This document shows, piece after piece, positions 15,414 to 23,141 of a stretch of 35,101 bases of DNA. This DNA comes from an uncultured Bacteroidales bacterium (GTDB lineage Bacteria; Bacteroidota; Bacteroidia; Bacteroidales; FEN-979), in the NCBI GenBank assembly GCA_903916595.1, contig CAIWXI010000067.1, positions 1 to 35,101 of the forward strand. The letters run 5' to 3'. The position numbers and the translations under genes were made by a program. The notes under the pieces were generated by a model that worked only from the letters and a program-made list of their open reading frames with translations, ran no database searches and was not told the DNA's origin. Within the stretch, counting starts at the first letter, position 1; every line of letters begins with the position of its first letter.

Positions 15414-17108
15414 TTATTTACTATTCTCTACAAGGGCTTTCAGTTTCAGCCCGAGTTCATTTAAATCCCTGGCCGATTGCTTGACCTGTTTCATGCTGGA
15501 AGCATTTTCACTTCCTGCCTGGTTGATGGTTTTTATGGCCACCCCGATCTGATCCATGCCGATGAGCTGCTGTTTACTTGATGCAACGATCTGTACGGCC
15601 ACGTTGGCCGCATCTCTTGTACTTTCAGCCAACACTTTAATCGCTTCACCAGCCTGGATCGACTGCTTTACTCCGGCTTCCACAGCCTTATTTCCCTGCT
15701 CAGCAGCCATCACAGCAGCGCTCGTTGTCTTCTGCACATCAAACAAAATGGTGCGGACCTGGGCTGTGGCTTTTTTCGATTGTTCAGCCAGACTTTTGAT
15801 CTCCTGGGCAACAACAGCAAAACCCTTTCCCTGTTCGCCTGCTTTCGCGGCTTCGATGGCCGCGTTTACAGCAAGAAGGTTCGACTGGTTGGCAACATCA
15901 TTCACCGAAGCGATGATTCCGCCAATCGACTGGCTTTGCTCGCTTAAACGGATGATGGTCTGGGCGATCACTTCCATCTGCTGCTTTATATGATCCATCC
16001 CGTGTACCGTCTCGTCCACGGCTTTCTGTCCGTCCTGAGAGATCTGGGCAACATGAAACGCTTTCTCTGAAACTTCAGTTGCTTTCTGTGAGGAAAGCTG
16101 GGCTGCCTGCCTCACCTCTTCCACCGTGGTTGAAGTCTCGGTGATTGAAGCTGCCGACTGAACCGCCCCTGTAGCCACCTGGGTAGTAGCAGCGAGAATC
16201 TCGCTCGAGGCTGCAGCAAGTACATTCACGGTATCTTTTACTTCTTTCAGAACACCGCTGAGTTCATTAGTGCGCTTATTGACGATCTCTTCCAGGCCCG
16301 AAATATCTGTAGTGGAACCACGAAGGTTTTCAAGCATCAGGTTAAACGCTTTGCCTAACTTCCCGATCTCGTCCTTCCTGTCGCTAAAAGGTATGATTGC
16401 CTGCAGGTCCTTCTTTCCTGATATTTTTCCTGCTACTGCCGATAGTGTTATGAGTGGCAAAGCTATAGTCCGGTTCATCAGGGAAACAAGCAGTATGCCC
16501 AGAACCAGACTAATGGCGGCGATAAGTAAAAAACTGTACATTGCAAGCCGAGCTTCTTTACTATCCAGGGCCACCTGCTTATCCATGGCATTATGGTTAT
16601 CACTGAACAGCATCTGAATAAGGCTGCTCATGGCGTTAAACCGATCTTCCTGTAAACTTGTACCCAGCCTGATGGCCTCATCCTGATCGCCTTTTGAAAT
16701 CAGGGAAAGCTCATTATCCCTTGTATTCCGGTATTCCTGCCTCAGGCTGTCTATTTTTGAAAGCCGTTGTAAAAAATCAGGGTCCCTGTTCAATGACCTG
16801 AGTGTGTCGATCACCCTGGAACTGCTGGCATCTCGTTCCTGCATGATCTTTATAATCCGTTCCTGCTCTGTTTTTTCTTTTGTAATTATCAGTTCTAGGA
16901 TCAAAGCCCTTTGCTGGCTCAGAAGGTAGGTGAGGTTAGCAGTTGCAAGTGTTGAATTAAGTTTAACCTCGTTCAATTCTTTTTCCGATTTGATCCCTCT
17001 CAGAATCTCAAGATCGGCTATCACAATTACTCCGGCCATTAAAAGCCATAGTAAGCCAAAACCTGCAAACAGTTTAATCCGGGTCGAAAGGTTGTTGAAA
17101 AATCTCAT
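15414..17108 (-). CDS. Methyl-accepting chemotaxis protein (transmembrane)
   Basis: Receptor of 564 aa. Two membrane segments (about 12-32 and 190-212) flank a periplasmic helical-bundle sensor of about 155 residues of the four-helix type, ligand unknown. A HAMP domain (about 213-265) leads to a long cytoplasmic coiled coil whose tip has the MCP hallmark [20 protein letters not shown] followed by [19 protein letters not shown]. There is no C-terminal NWETF-type tether for CheR/CheB. It is flanked by cheW (26 bases upstream) and cheA (11 bases downstream) in one operon, so it is very likely the dedicated receptor of this cluster. Confidence 0.96.
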   Translation of the reverse strand: MRFFNNLSTRIKLFAGFGLLWLLMAGVIVIADLEILRGIKSEKELNEVKLNSTLATANLTYLLSQQRALILELIITKEKTEQERIIKIMQERDASSSRVIDTLRSLNRDPDFLQRLSKIDSLRQEYRNTRDNELSLISKGDQDEAIRLGTSLQEDRFNAMSSLIQMLFSDNHNAMDKQVALDSKEARLAMYSFLLIAAISLVLGILLVSLMNRTIALPLITLSAVAGKISGKKDLQAIIPFSDRKDEIGKLGKAFNLMLENLRGSTTDISGLEEIVNKRTNELSGVLKEVKDTVNVLAAASSEILAATTQVATGAVQSAASITETSTTVEEVRQAAQLSSQKATEVSEKAFHVAQISQDGQKAVDETVHGMDHIKQQMEVIAQTIIRLSEQSQSIGGIIASVNDVANQSNLLAVNAAIEAAKAGEQGKGFAVVAQEIKSLAEQSKKATAQVRTILFDVQKTTSAAVMAAEQGNKAVEAGVKQSIQAGEAIKVLAESTRDAANVAVQIVASSKQQLIGMDQIGVAIKTINQAGSENASSMKQVKQSARDLNELGLKLKALVENSK

Positions 17109-17134
17109 ACTGATTGTTTTTACTTGATGATTAT

Positions 17135-17650
17135 TTATTTCGTATCAACGATAATTGCTTTATCCTCTAATATTCTCTTAATATTCAACACCAGAATTGA
17201 TCCGGGAGTCACACCCAGAAGATATTCAGCGCCGACCCCGCTCATGGTTGGAATGGCCGGCTGAACATTTTCTTTCGCGATCTGCATTGTTCCCAAAACT
17301 TCATCGGCCAGAATCCCGAATTCCAGATTCTTATCATTCACAATGATCACTTTATTCAATTCGCCCAATCCCCCCACAGGCAAATGAAAAAATGTTTTCA
17401 GGTTGATCACCGAGAGGATCTGCCCTCTTACATTTATAATTCCCAGCACAAAATCGGGAGTTCCGGGAAGAGGAGTGTATGCCCTGAGGGGGTATATCTC
17501 CCTCACAAAAAGAGATTCAATGGCATAGGTTTCGCCCGCAAGTGAGAACGTAACAACATCGATAAACCCTTTCCCGGTAACAGGAGTTTCAGGCTCCCTG
17601 GCAAGTAAACGGGCTCTTTCGAGTAACAATGTTTTATGTTCTTGCTTCAT
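17135..17650 (-). CDS. cheW: CheW coupling protein (second copy in operon)
   Basis: Protein of 171 aa with the CheW fold at about residues 25-165: [50 protein letters not shown] and [11 protein letters not shown]. CheW links the receptor tips to CheA. The extra N-terminal about 25 residues are charged and unannotated. Its ATG overlaps the stop of the preceding cheW by four bases (ATGA type), showing translational coupling. Confidence 0.94.
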   Translation of the reverse strand: MKQEHKTLLLERARLLAREPETPVTGKGFIDVVTFSLAGETYAIESLFVREIYPLRAYTPLPGTPDFVLGIINVRGQILSVINLKTFFHLPVGGLGELNKVIIVNDKNLEFGILADEVLGTMQIAKENVQPAIPTMSGVGAEYLLGVTPGSILVLNIKRILEDKAIIVDTK

Positions 17651-18150
17651 TTGTATTCTGAAATGTTACCAGTTCTAATAGCTTCACTAAGCAAACGGTT
17701 CTCCTGATCCGACAGAAAACGGTCAGGATCGTGTATCAGAATCATCCCGCTGTCTGTTTTCACAATTCCTGCAATGTATTCTGATTTTCTTATTAACTCA
17801 TCGTCGGAAATTACATTTTTCGATTCCAGTCCGCTTACTCCATCAACCTCATCCGCAACAATTGCAACTGTCCTTTCTCTGGTTTGTAAAATAATATAAC
17901 GATCATCCGGAATAATCTCTCTCGGAGGAAGGCCAAAGCGTTTCCTGATATCAAAAACAGGAAGTATCCTGCCTTCCATGTTAATAATCCCCAGGATAAC
18001 AGGGGGAGCATTGGGCAAGGGTGTAATAAATACTGAGTTAATGATTCGGATCACAATGTCCATGGGAAGTGCAAACATCATATCGTCCAGCCTGAAAACA
18101 ACCACCTGGCGGGGAATTATCTGTTTGTTATCCTTCATTGCATTCTGCAT
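17647..18150 (-). CDS. cheW: CheW coupling protein (first copy in operon)
   Basis: Protein of 167 aa, CheW domain throughout: VVVFRLDDMMFALPMDIVIRII, PLPNAPPVILGIINMEGRILPVFDIRKRFGL and VAIVADEVDGVSG. It differs clearly from the second CheW, so the pair is not a recent duplication. Two CheW proteins may make different contacts in the array, for example one to CheA and one between receptors. It lies 30 bases after the hybrid kinase gene. Confidence 0.94.
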   Translation of the reverse strand: MQNAMKDNKQIIPRQVVVFRLDDMMFALPMDIVIRIINSVFITPLPNAPPVILGIINMEGRILPVFDIRKRFGLPPREIIPDDRYIILQTRERTVAIVADEVDGVSGLESKNVISDDELIRKSEYIAGIVKTDSGMILIHDPDRFLSDQENRLLSEAIRTGNISEYK

Positions 18151-18180
18151 TGTTCCTGTTCATAGATACTGTAGCCTTCA

Positions 18181-20319
18181 TCAGGAAGGAAGAAATTTCT
18201 TTAATACCTCCATAATCTGTTGCCTTCCGAAAGGTTTAGGAAGGTATTCATTACAACCTGCCTCAAAGCATTTTTGCCTGTCATTGCCTAAGGCATATGC
18301 CGTTGTAGCTATGACCGGCAGGTCTTTCCTGAATGATTTAATTTGTCGGGTAGCCGAAAGCCCATCCAGTTCAGGCATTCTGATATCCATAAGAACCAGG
18401 GAGATAGCAGGATCAAGCCGACATAGTTCAACCGCTTCCTTTCCGTTATGTGCACGTATTATCTTAATCCCTGTTGTCTTTAAAACAGCCAAAACAAAGG
18501 AGGCATTTTCATCTTCATCTTCAGCCAGCAGAATTGTTTTATCATGCCAGCCGGTTTTTCCCGTAGCAACTTCCGCTACAGAAGTCCGAATGCTCACCGA
18601 AGGTTCAGAGTTACGAACAATGGGTAAAAGTAAAGTAAACGTGGAACCTCCACCGATAGCGGATTCCACTCTGATCTCGCCTTTCAGTAACCCGGCATAT
18701 GATCTGGCAATGGAGAGGCCAAGTCCGGCTCCCTCGTATTTTCTGGAGTGGCCCATTTCGACCTGCCGGAACCTGTCGAAAATTACCTGGTGCATTTTCG
18801 GGTCTATCCCGATACCTGTATCCTTAACACTGAAATGCAGAATATCGTGTTCAATCGAGGCCCTGACTTCGACACTTCCCTTTTCTGTGAATTTGATCGC
18901 ATTGCTGATCAGATTATTCACAATCTGTTTGAGTTTACCCGTGTCGGTAATGACTTTTGAATCGGCAGGGCTGATGTTACAATGAAGGGTCATGTCCAGG
19001 TCGCAAATCTGTGCCTGAGGCTGAAACAAAGTTTCGGTCTCATTAAACAGTAAGATAAGATCAATTTCTGATTTCTCAAGGGCATCCACTCCCGATTCAA
19101 TTCTCGAGATATTTACAATGTCGGTTATAATATTGAGTAAACGGTTTGTGCTCCGGTCGATGTGTTTAATAAAATCTTCCCTGGTATGACTGTCGAGGTC
19201 AGGATCCTTTAGCAACTGGGTAAAGCCGAGAATCCCGTTCATGGGTGTTCGTATTTCATGTGACATATTAGCCAGAAAAGCCGATTTCAGACGATCGCTT
19301 TCTTCGGCCTTCTCCATGCTTTGGCGTAACTCCTCCTGGATCTTCTTCAGATTGCTGATATCCTGAAGAACAGTACGACTGGCAAGGATCTCTCCCCGCT
19401 CACCCCTTACAGCTGTGGAATTACAGAGGACCGTTAATTTTCCGCCAGTTTTAGTACGAAGACCTATCTCTGAATTGCTTACCATTCCGGTCCTCAGAAA
19501 TAACCTGAAATCTTCTTCAACCTGTTGAAGGCTGTCGGGGTGATATCTTTCGGTGAAGTGTTGCCCGATCACCTCCGCCCGGGTAAATCCGGTATGCTCG
19601 AGCAGGGTCACATTGCATTCAACAACCCTGCCCCCATGAGGTTCAACCGACATAAACATTGAAGGGGCATTGTCATATAAGTCAAGGTATTTCTCTTCGC
19701 TTTGCTTCAGGGCAAGCGTTCTTTGCTCGACCAATTCTTCCAGTTGTTCATTGATTACTCTCAGATCCTCCTGGGCATTAGCGAGCTCATCGTTTCTTAA
19801 TACCGCTGCTTCATAAGTCGACAGCAGAAGAGTGAGCATTTGCTGATATTCGGCAGTGACAAGCCGGTTCCTGCCCATGAAACTTATTTCAGTCGAGATT
19901 CTGACTCTTTCGTCCTGGGTCTTTCTCTTGTTGGCGAGAGCCGAATGTATCTGGGCGATTAGTATCCCGGGCTTAAATGGCTTGGTTATAAAGTTATCCG
20001 CACCGCAAGCCAGACCCTCAAGAACATCTTCTGGATTCGATAAGGAAGTAAGCAAAATCACGGGGATATGATTTCTGTTTTCTACAGATTTAAATTGACG
20101 GCAGAAATCAAACCCGTTCATTTCGGGCATAACAATGTCGCTTATGACCAGATCGGGAATCTCCCTTTCAACCATTACCAATGCGGCCTTCCCGTTTTCT
20201 GCCACCGACACATTGAACGTGTTTTGTTCAAGCAGATGCTGTAATTGAGCGCGTTGGGTCGGGCTGTCTTCAACAATCAGGATCCTTACCGGCTCAGTAG
20301 CTATATGGTTCATTTGCAA
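18181..20319 (-). CDS. Hybrid sensor histidine kinase, REC-PAS-HisKA-HATPase-REC
   Basis: Cytosolic protein of 712 aa with no membrane segment. Domains in order: receiver (about 10-130; Asp61 in VISDIVMPEMNG), a coiled coil (about 150-205), PAS (about 205-325; ENAP-like DNAPSMFMSVEPHGG), HisKA with His354 (FLANMSHEIRTPMNG), HATPase (KQIVNNLISNAIKFT, VKDTGIGI, GAGLGLSIARS) and a second receiver (about 594-712; Asp645 in LVLMDIRMPELDG). It is the first gene of the leftward chemosensory operon, behind its own promoter. The N-terminal receiver could take phosphate from CheA, and the protein would then be the output or an integration point of the array; that is inference from position. Confidence 0.94.
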   Translation of the reverse strand: MQMNHIATEPVRILIVEDSPTQRAQLQHLLEQNTFNVSVAENGKAALVMVEREIPDLVISDIVMPEMNGFDFCRQFKSVENRNHIPVILLTSLSNPEDVLEGLACGADNFITKPFKPGILIAQIHSALANKRKTQDERVRISTEISFMGRNRLVTAEYQQMLTLLLSTYEAAVLRNDELANAQEDLRVINEQLEELVEQRTLALKQSEEKYLDLYDNAPSMFMSVEPHGGRVVECNVTLLEHTGFTRAEVIGQHFTERYHPDSLQQVEEDFRLFLRTGMVSNSEIGLRTKTGGKLTVLCNSTAVRGERGEILASRTVLQDISNLKKIQEELRQSMEKAEESDRLKSAFLANMSHEIRTPMNGILGFTQLLKDPDLDSHTREDFIKHIDRSTNRLLNIITDIVNISRIESGVDALEKSEIDLILLFNETETLFQPQAQICDLDMTLHCNISPADSKVITDTGKLKQIVNNLISNAIKFTEKGSVEVRASIEHDILHFSVKDTGIGIDPKMHQVIFDRFRQVEMGHSRKYEGAGLGLSIARSYAGLLKGEIRVESAIGGGSTFTLLLPIVRNSEPSVSIRTSVAEVATGKTGWHDKTILLAEDEDENASFVLAVLKTTGIKIIRAHNGKEAVELCRLDPAISLVLMDIRMPELDGLSATRQIKSFRKDLPVIATTAYALGNDRQKCFEAGCNEYLPKPFGRQQIMEVLKKFLPS

Positions 20320-20363
20320 TATAATTTGTTCTGAGGCAATTTTACAGAAATAAATTCAGCCAG

Positions 20364-20371
20364 CAAAATTA
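20364..20371 (-). promoter_or_regulatory. -7 promoter element of the chemosensory operon
   Basis: Minus-strand TAATTTTG, full match to TAnnTTTG, 45 bases upstream of the hybrid kinase ATG. It is the only full match before the operon, whose later genes are all spaced 30 bases or less, so the six genes down to cheB are probably one transcript. Confidence 0.5.
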
Positions 20372-20477
20372 GAAAATAAATGCATTCGCGTACTTATTTA
20401 CATTTTATATTAAGTGTTATTACATGTTTATGCTGAATCTGCTGATTCTTTATCTTCGCAAAAAAAATCAGAACTGA

Positions 20478-21536
20478 ATGATACGTCTTTTACTCACGGG
20501 CGGGTCGGGATTTCTCGGGAAATTCATGATCGAAGAACTACTCTCTCCCGATTCTCCTCTTCCTTTGAAATCCCTGCGGATTTTTGATGTGGCAACCTAC
20601 TCTGGTCCGGCTGATCCCCGCATTGAGTTTGTCAAAGGCAACCTTCTCGATCAGAAAGCCCTCGACGATGCCTGCAAGGATATTGACGTTGTGCTGCATT
20701 CGGCAGCCATTGTCGACTGGGGCACTCATCCCCCCGATGAAGTATATGCAGTAAATACAAGGGGTACAGCAAATGTTATCAACGCCTGTACGGCGGATGG
20801 CGTTAAAGCGCTTGTCTTCACGAGCTCCCTCGATGCTGTATTCGGCGGCAAGCCACTCGTAGATATTGACGAAAGCATTCCGTATCCCGCCGAATATCCC
20901 AATATGTACTGTAAAAGCAAAGGAGAAGCCGAGAAACTCGTTACAGCAGCAAACTCTGAAAGTCTGAAAACAGTAAGCCTGCGTCCGGCCGAAGTATGGG
21001 GAGGAGGAGATCCGTTTCATATAGGTTCGATGGTCAACATGGCCAGGGGAGGGTTTTATGTAAGGATAGGCAACGGTCGTGCAAAGTCGCAGCATGTGTA
21101 TGCCGGAAACATGGCGGTGGCTCATATCCAGGCAGCGCAAGCCCTGCTTGCAGGAAACAGCCGAATTGAAGGAAAAGCTTATTTCATCACCGATTCCCCG
21201 GGAAGCAATTTTTTTCATTTTTATGATGCAATTGTTGCAGCTTCAGGCTTCAGAATATGGCCCAAGAATCTTTGGATCCCCCGGCCTGTTGCCTACGCTT
21301 TGGGTGCCCTTACGGAGTTTTCGGCCCTGGCCATCCGCCCGTTCAAGAAAGTCAATGTGAAATTCAGCCGCTTTGCCGTAATCTTTACATGCAATGATTA
21401 TACATTTACCTCGGAGAACGCCAGGAAAGATTTTGGCTTTAAACCGAAGTACGGCAAGGAGGAAGCCCTCAGAAGGACGGTGGAGTTTTATAAAGAAATG
21501 GTGAAATGGCGAAATGGTGAAATGGTGAAATGGTGA
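20478..21536 (+). CDS. NAD(P)-dependent SDR epimerase/3-beta-HSD-like dehydrogenase
   Basis: Extended short-chain dehydrogenase of 352 aa. The Rossmann motif LLLTGGSGFLG is at residues 4-14, LHSAAIVDWG at 73-82, catalytic Ser116/117 (FTSSLDAVFGG) and YxxxK as Tyr144/Lys148 (MYCKSKGE). The sequence resembles the 3-beta-hydroxysteroid dehydrogenase/sterol-4-carboxylate dehydrogenase branch; the true substrate is not evident. A weak promoter TATCTTCG lies at 20451-20458. From residue 340 the reading frame runs into an octamer array (21496-21607), which supplies the last dozen residues (MVKWRNGEMVKW) and the stop TGA, so the native C-terminus has been replaced or extended by the repeat. Confidence 0.88.
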   Translation: MIRLLLTGGSGFLGKFMIEELLSPDSPLPLKSLRIFDVATYSGPADPRIEFVKGNLLDQKALDDACKDIDVVLHSAAIVDWGTHPPDEVYAVNTRGTANVINACTADGVKALVFTSSLDAVFGGKPLVDIDESIPYPAEYPNMYCKSKGEAEKLVTAANSESLKTVSLRPAEVWGGGDPFHIGSMVNMARGGFYVRIGNGRAKSQHVYAGNMAVAHIQAAQALLAGNSRIEGKAYFITDSPGSNFFHFYDAIVAASGFRIWPKNLWIPRPVAYALGALTEFSALAIRPFKKVNVKFSRFAVIFTCNDYTFTSENARKDFGFKPKYGKEEALRRTVEFYKEMVKWRNGEMVKW

Positions 21537-21607
21537 AATGGCGAAATGGTGAAATGGCGAAATGGTGAAATGGTGAAATGGCGAAATGGTGAAATGGTGA
21601 AATAGCG
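21496..21607 (+). repeat. Octamer tandem array (AAATGGTG)14
   Basis: Fourteen 8-bp units, mostly AAATGGTG with AAATGGCG variants and a final AAATAGCG. The array begins inside the 3' end of the epimerase gene and gives it its last codons and stop. Same unit as 1-120 and, inverted, 22053-22204. Confidence 0.96.
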
Positions 21608-21610
21608 AAG

Positions 21611-21645
21611 TTCAATATTCAATATTCGATATTCGATATTCAAAA
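21611..21645 (+). repeat. Heptamer array (TTCAATA/TTCGATA)
   Basis: Two TTCAATA and two TTCGATA units, then a decayed TTCAAAA, directly after the octamer array. On the minus strand the edge unit contains the TGA stop (21642-21640) of the dsrE-like gene, so that gene also ends exactly in a short tandem array. Confidence 0.85.
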
Positions 21646-21975
21646 GGTAATGACTTTCCCCTCTTCCTGCAGATACTGCGTTAAAGTATCTCCCATGTAC
21701 TTCACTTCGATGCCAAGTGATTTGATGGCCTTTGTTACGCCATAAGCTTCGGTGCATCCCCTGCAGGCCTCAACAGTAATACCACTCTGCATCACGAAAT
21801 CAAGTTCCATCTGCACGTCCTTGTCCTGCGCCAGAAGTCTGGCCGATGGACCCCAGATCACGACATTGATCTCGTCCCACCATCCCATGCTTTTTGCATC
21901 CATCAGGTAAACAAAAATCATCCTCATGGCGACTTCTTTTTCACCTGTTGTCCAAACAACGTGAAGTTTCTTCAT
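21640..21975 (-). CDS. DsrE/DsrF-like family protein
   Basis: Small cytosolic protein of 111 aa. MKKLHVVWTTGEKEVAMRMIFVY begins a Rossmann-like sheet, INVVIWGPSARLLAQD and LDFVMQSGITVEACRGCTEAYGV follow, as in DsrE-like proteins, which handle sulfur as Cys persulfide or act as small redox/sulfur carriers. Cys71 and Cys74 form a CxxC in the position where DsrE-type active cysteines lie. Biological role here is unknown; no sulfur genes are nearby. Promoter on the minus strand is TATCTTTG at 22006-21999. The gene sits between two octamer arrays in opposite orientation, and its stop codon is part of a heptamer array. Confidence 0.85.
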   Translation of the reverse strand: MKKLHVVWTTGEKEVAMRMIFVYLMDAKSMGWWDEINVVIWGPSARLLAQDKDVQMELDFVMQSGITVEACRGCTEAYGVTKAIKSLGIEVKYMGDTLTQYLQEEGKVITF

Positions 21976-21998
21976 GGGGTGACTTTATTTAAGTGAGA

Positions 21999-22006
21999 CA
22001 AAGATA
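21999..22006 (-). promoter_or_regulatory. -7 promoter element of the dsrE-like gene
   Basis: Minus-strand TATCTTTG, full match to TAnnTTTG, 23 bases before the ATG at 21975. It lies just inside the inverted octamer array and the CAGATAT heptamers. Confidence 0.55.
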
Positions 22007-22030
22007 TTAAAATTCGTCTTGCAGCTTTAG

Positions 22031-22051
22031 CAGATATCAGATATCAGATTT
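22031..22051 (+). repeat. Three CAGATAT heptamers
   Basis: CAGATAT, CAGATAT, CAGATTT abut the octamer array that starts at 22053. The same heptamer family appears at 10016-10043. It lies upstream of the dsrE-like promoter. Confidence 0.75.
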
Positions 22052-22052
22052 T

Positions 22053-22204
22053 CACCATTTCACCATTTCACCATCTCACCATTTCACCATTTCACCATTT
22101 CACCATTTCACCATTTCACCATTTCACCATTTCGCCATTTCACCATTTCACCATCTCACCATTTCACCATTTCGCCATTTCACCATTTCACCATTTCACC
22201 ATTT
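22053..22204 (-). repeat. Octamer tandem array (AAATGGTG)19, minus orientation
   Basis: Nineteen 8-bp units written CACCATTT on the + strand, with CACCATCT and CGCCATTT variants. On the minus strand it follows directly from the last two sense codons (AAA TGG) of the 167-aa gene and supplies its TGA stop. It is inverted relative to 21496-21607. Confidence 0.96.
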
Positions 22205-22699
22205 AGTATTCGGCAGCCTGAAATCGCCATAAAGCTCTTTCTCCGTGTATTGTTTCTGTTTCGACAGAGCGTCCATTTCGACCTGCTGGCTGGCCGTAAC
22301 AGCTTTCATCGTGTTAAACCATTTTAATTTGGATCCAAGCACCGAATCCTGTTTTACCATCGCCTGGTATTCAGCATTCACCACCCAATAATAATCCTGC
22401 CAGCATTTTCTGAGCTGAGCCGACGGAAGAACGTACGAGAAATACTGGGCCAGCAGCCTTCTGGGGCCGACTTCTTTGTTTAAAACGATAAGATTAGTCA
22501 CATAATTATCATACTGCTTCACCTCATTCAAACCTGCTGCACGGTCCCGGAAGCCGTAATCGATCACCATGGTCACAATGACCAGGGCAACCGACCCGAT
22601 CAGCCATTTTACAACGTCAAAGATCAGTTTCATTTTCTGAAGCTCGGTCATTATTGCCGCAGCCTTCTGTGTTTCGGTTTTTGCGGGTTTCTCTTCCAT
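22196..22699 (-). CDS. Hypothetical membrane protein, 167 aa
   Basis: Unrecognised protein with a charged N-terminus, one membrane helix (about residues 28-52, DVVKWLIGSVALVIVTMVIDYGF) and a soluble helical C-terminal part (LLAQYFSYVLPSAQLRKCWQDYYW and so on) that probably faces the periplasm or cytoplasm next to the membrane. The codon for Lys-Trp at the end and the TGA stop come from the octamer array, so the original end of the protein cannot be seen. It lies downstream of the tolC gene, beyond the 37-bp array, in the same direction. Called a gene on clean start, helix and codon pattern. Confidence 0.6.
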   Translation of the reverse strand: MEEKPAKTETQKAAAIMTELQKMKLIFDVVKWLIGSVALVIVTMVIDYGFRDRAAGLNEVKQYDNYVTNLIVLNKEVGPRRLLAQYFSYVLPSAQLRKCWQDYYWVVNAEYQAMVKQDSVLGSKLKWFNTMKAVTASQQVEMDALSKQKQYTEKELYGDFRLPNTKW

Positions 22700-22736
22700 T
22701 TTAATTTGATTTATTTGTGATTACTCAATTATTGCA

Positions 22737-23141
22737 GCGAGCATTTTGCACAAGCCGCATCAGGTGCGGCGAGCGAAGCAATTTGTACAAGCTGCCTCAG
22801 GTGCCGCGAGCGAAGCAGTTCACAACAGCCGCCTCAGGTGGAACGCAGTGACACCGTAGCGGCGGTGTGAAGCTGCGAGAGCAAGCGCAACCGTAGCAGC
22901 GGTGCAAGATTGCGAGAGCAATCGCAACCGTAGCAGCGGTGCAAGATTGCGAGAGCAATCACAACCGCAGCGGCGGTGTGAAGCTGCGAGAGCAAGCGCA
23001 ACCGTAGCAGCGGTGCAAGATTGCGAGAGCAAGCGCAACCGTAGCAGCGGTGCAAGATTGCGAGAGCAATCACAACCGCAGCGGCGGTGTGAAGCTGCGA
23101 GAGCAAGCGCAACCGCAGCGGCGGTGTGAAGCTGCGAGCGA
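22737..23141. repeat. 37-bp tandem array with two hairpins per unit
   Basis: Fills the whole gap between the 167-aa gene and tolC. Seven units of exactly 37 bp start at 22875, 22912, 22949, 22986, 23023, 23060 and 23097 with GCGAGAGCAA; three decayed units (22737-22874) precede them and a partial one runs into the tolC stop. Two unit types alternate in the order A A B A A B plus a hybrid, giving a 111-bp higher order. One hairpin is GATTGC-GAGA-GCAATC across unit junctions; the other is an ACCG/CGGT stem extended by GC or CAC/GTG with matching changes on both sides. No spacers of varying sequence occur, so it is not CRISPR; it resembles BIME/REP mosaics in form. Confidence 0.92.

Noticed and set aside
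13153-20071. Many plus-strand open frames of 60-330 codons opposite the chemosensory operon
   Set aside because: They are antisense shadows of cheA, mcp, cheW and the hybrid kinase, low in complexity and without start signals.
22737-23141. CRISPR array with 37-bp repeats
   Set aside because: Repeats are contiguous with no variable spacers, and no cas gene is in the window.
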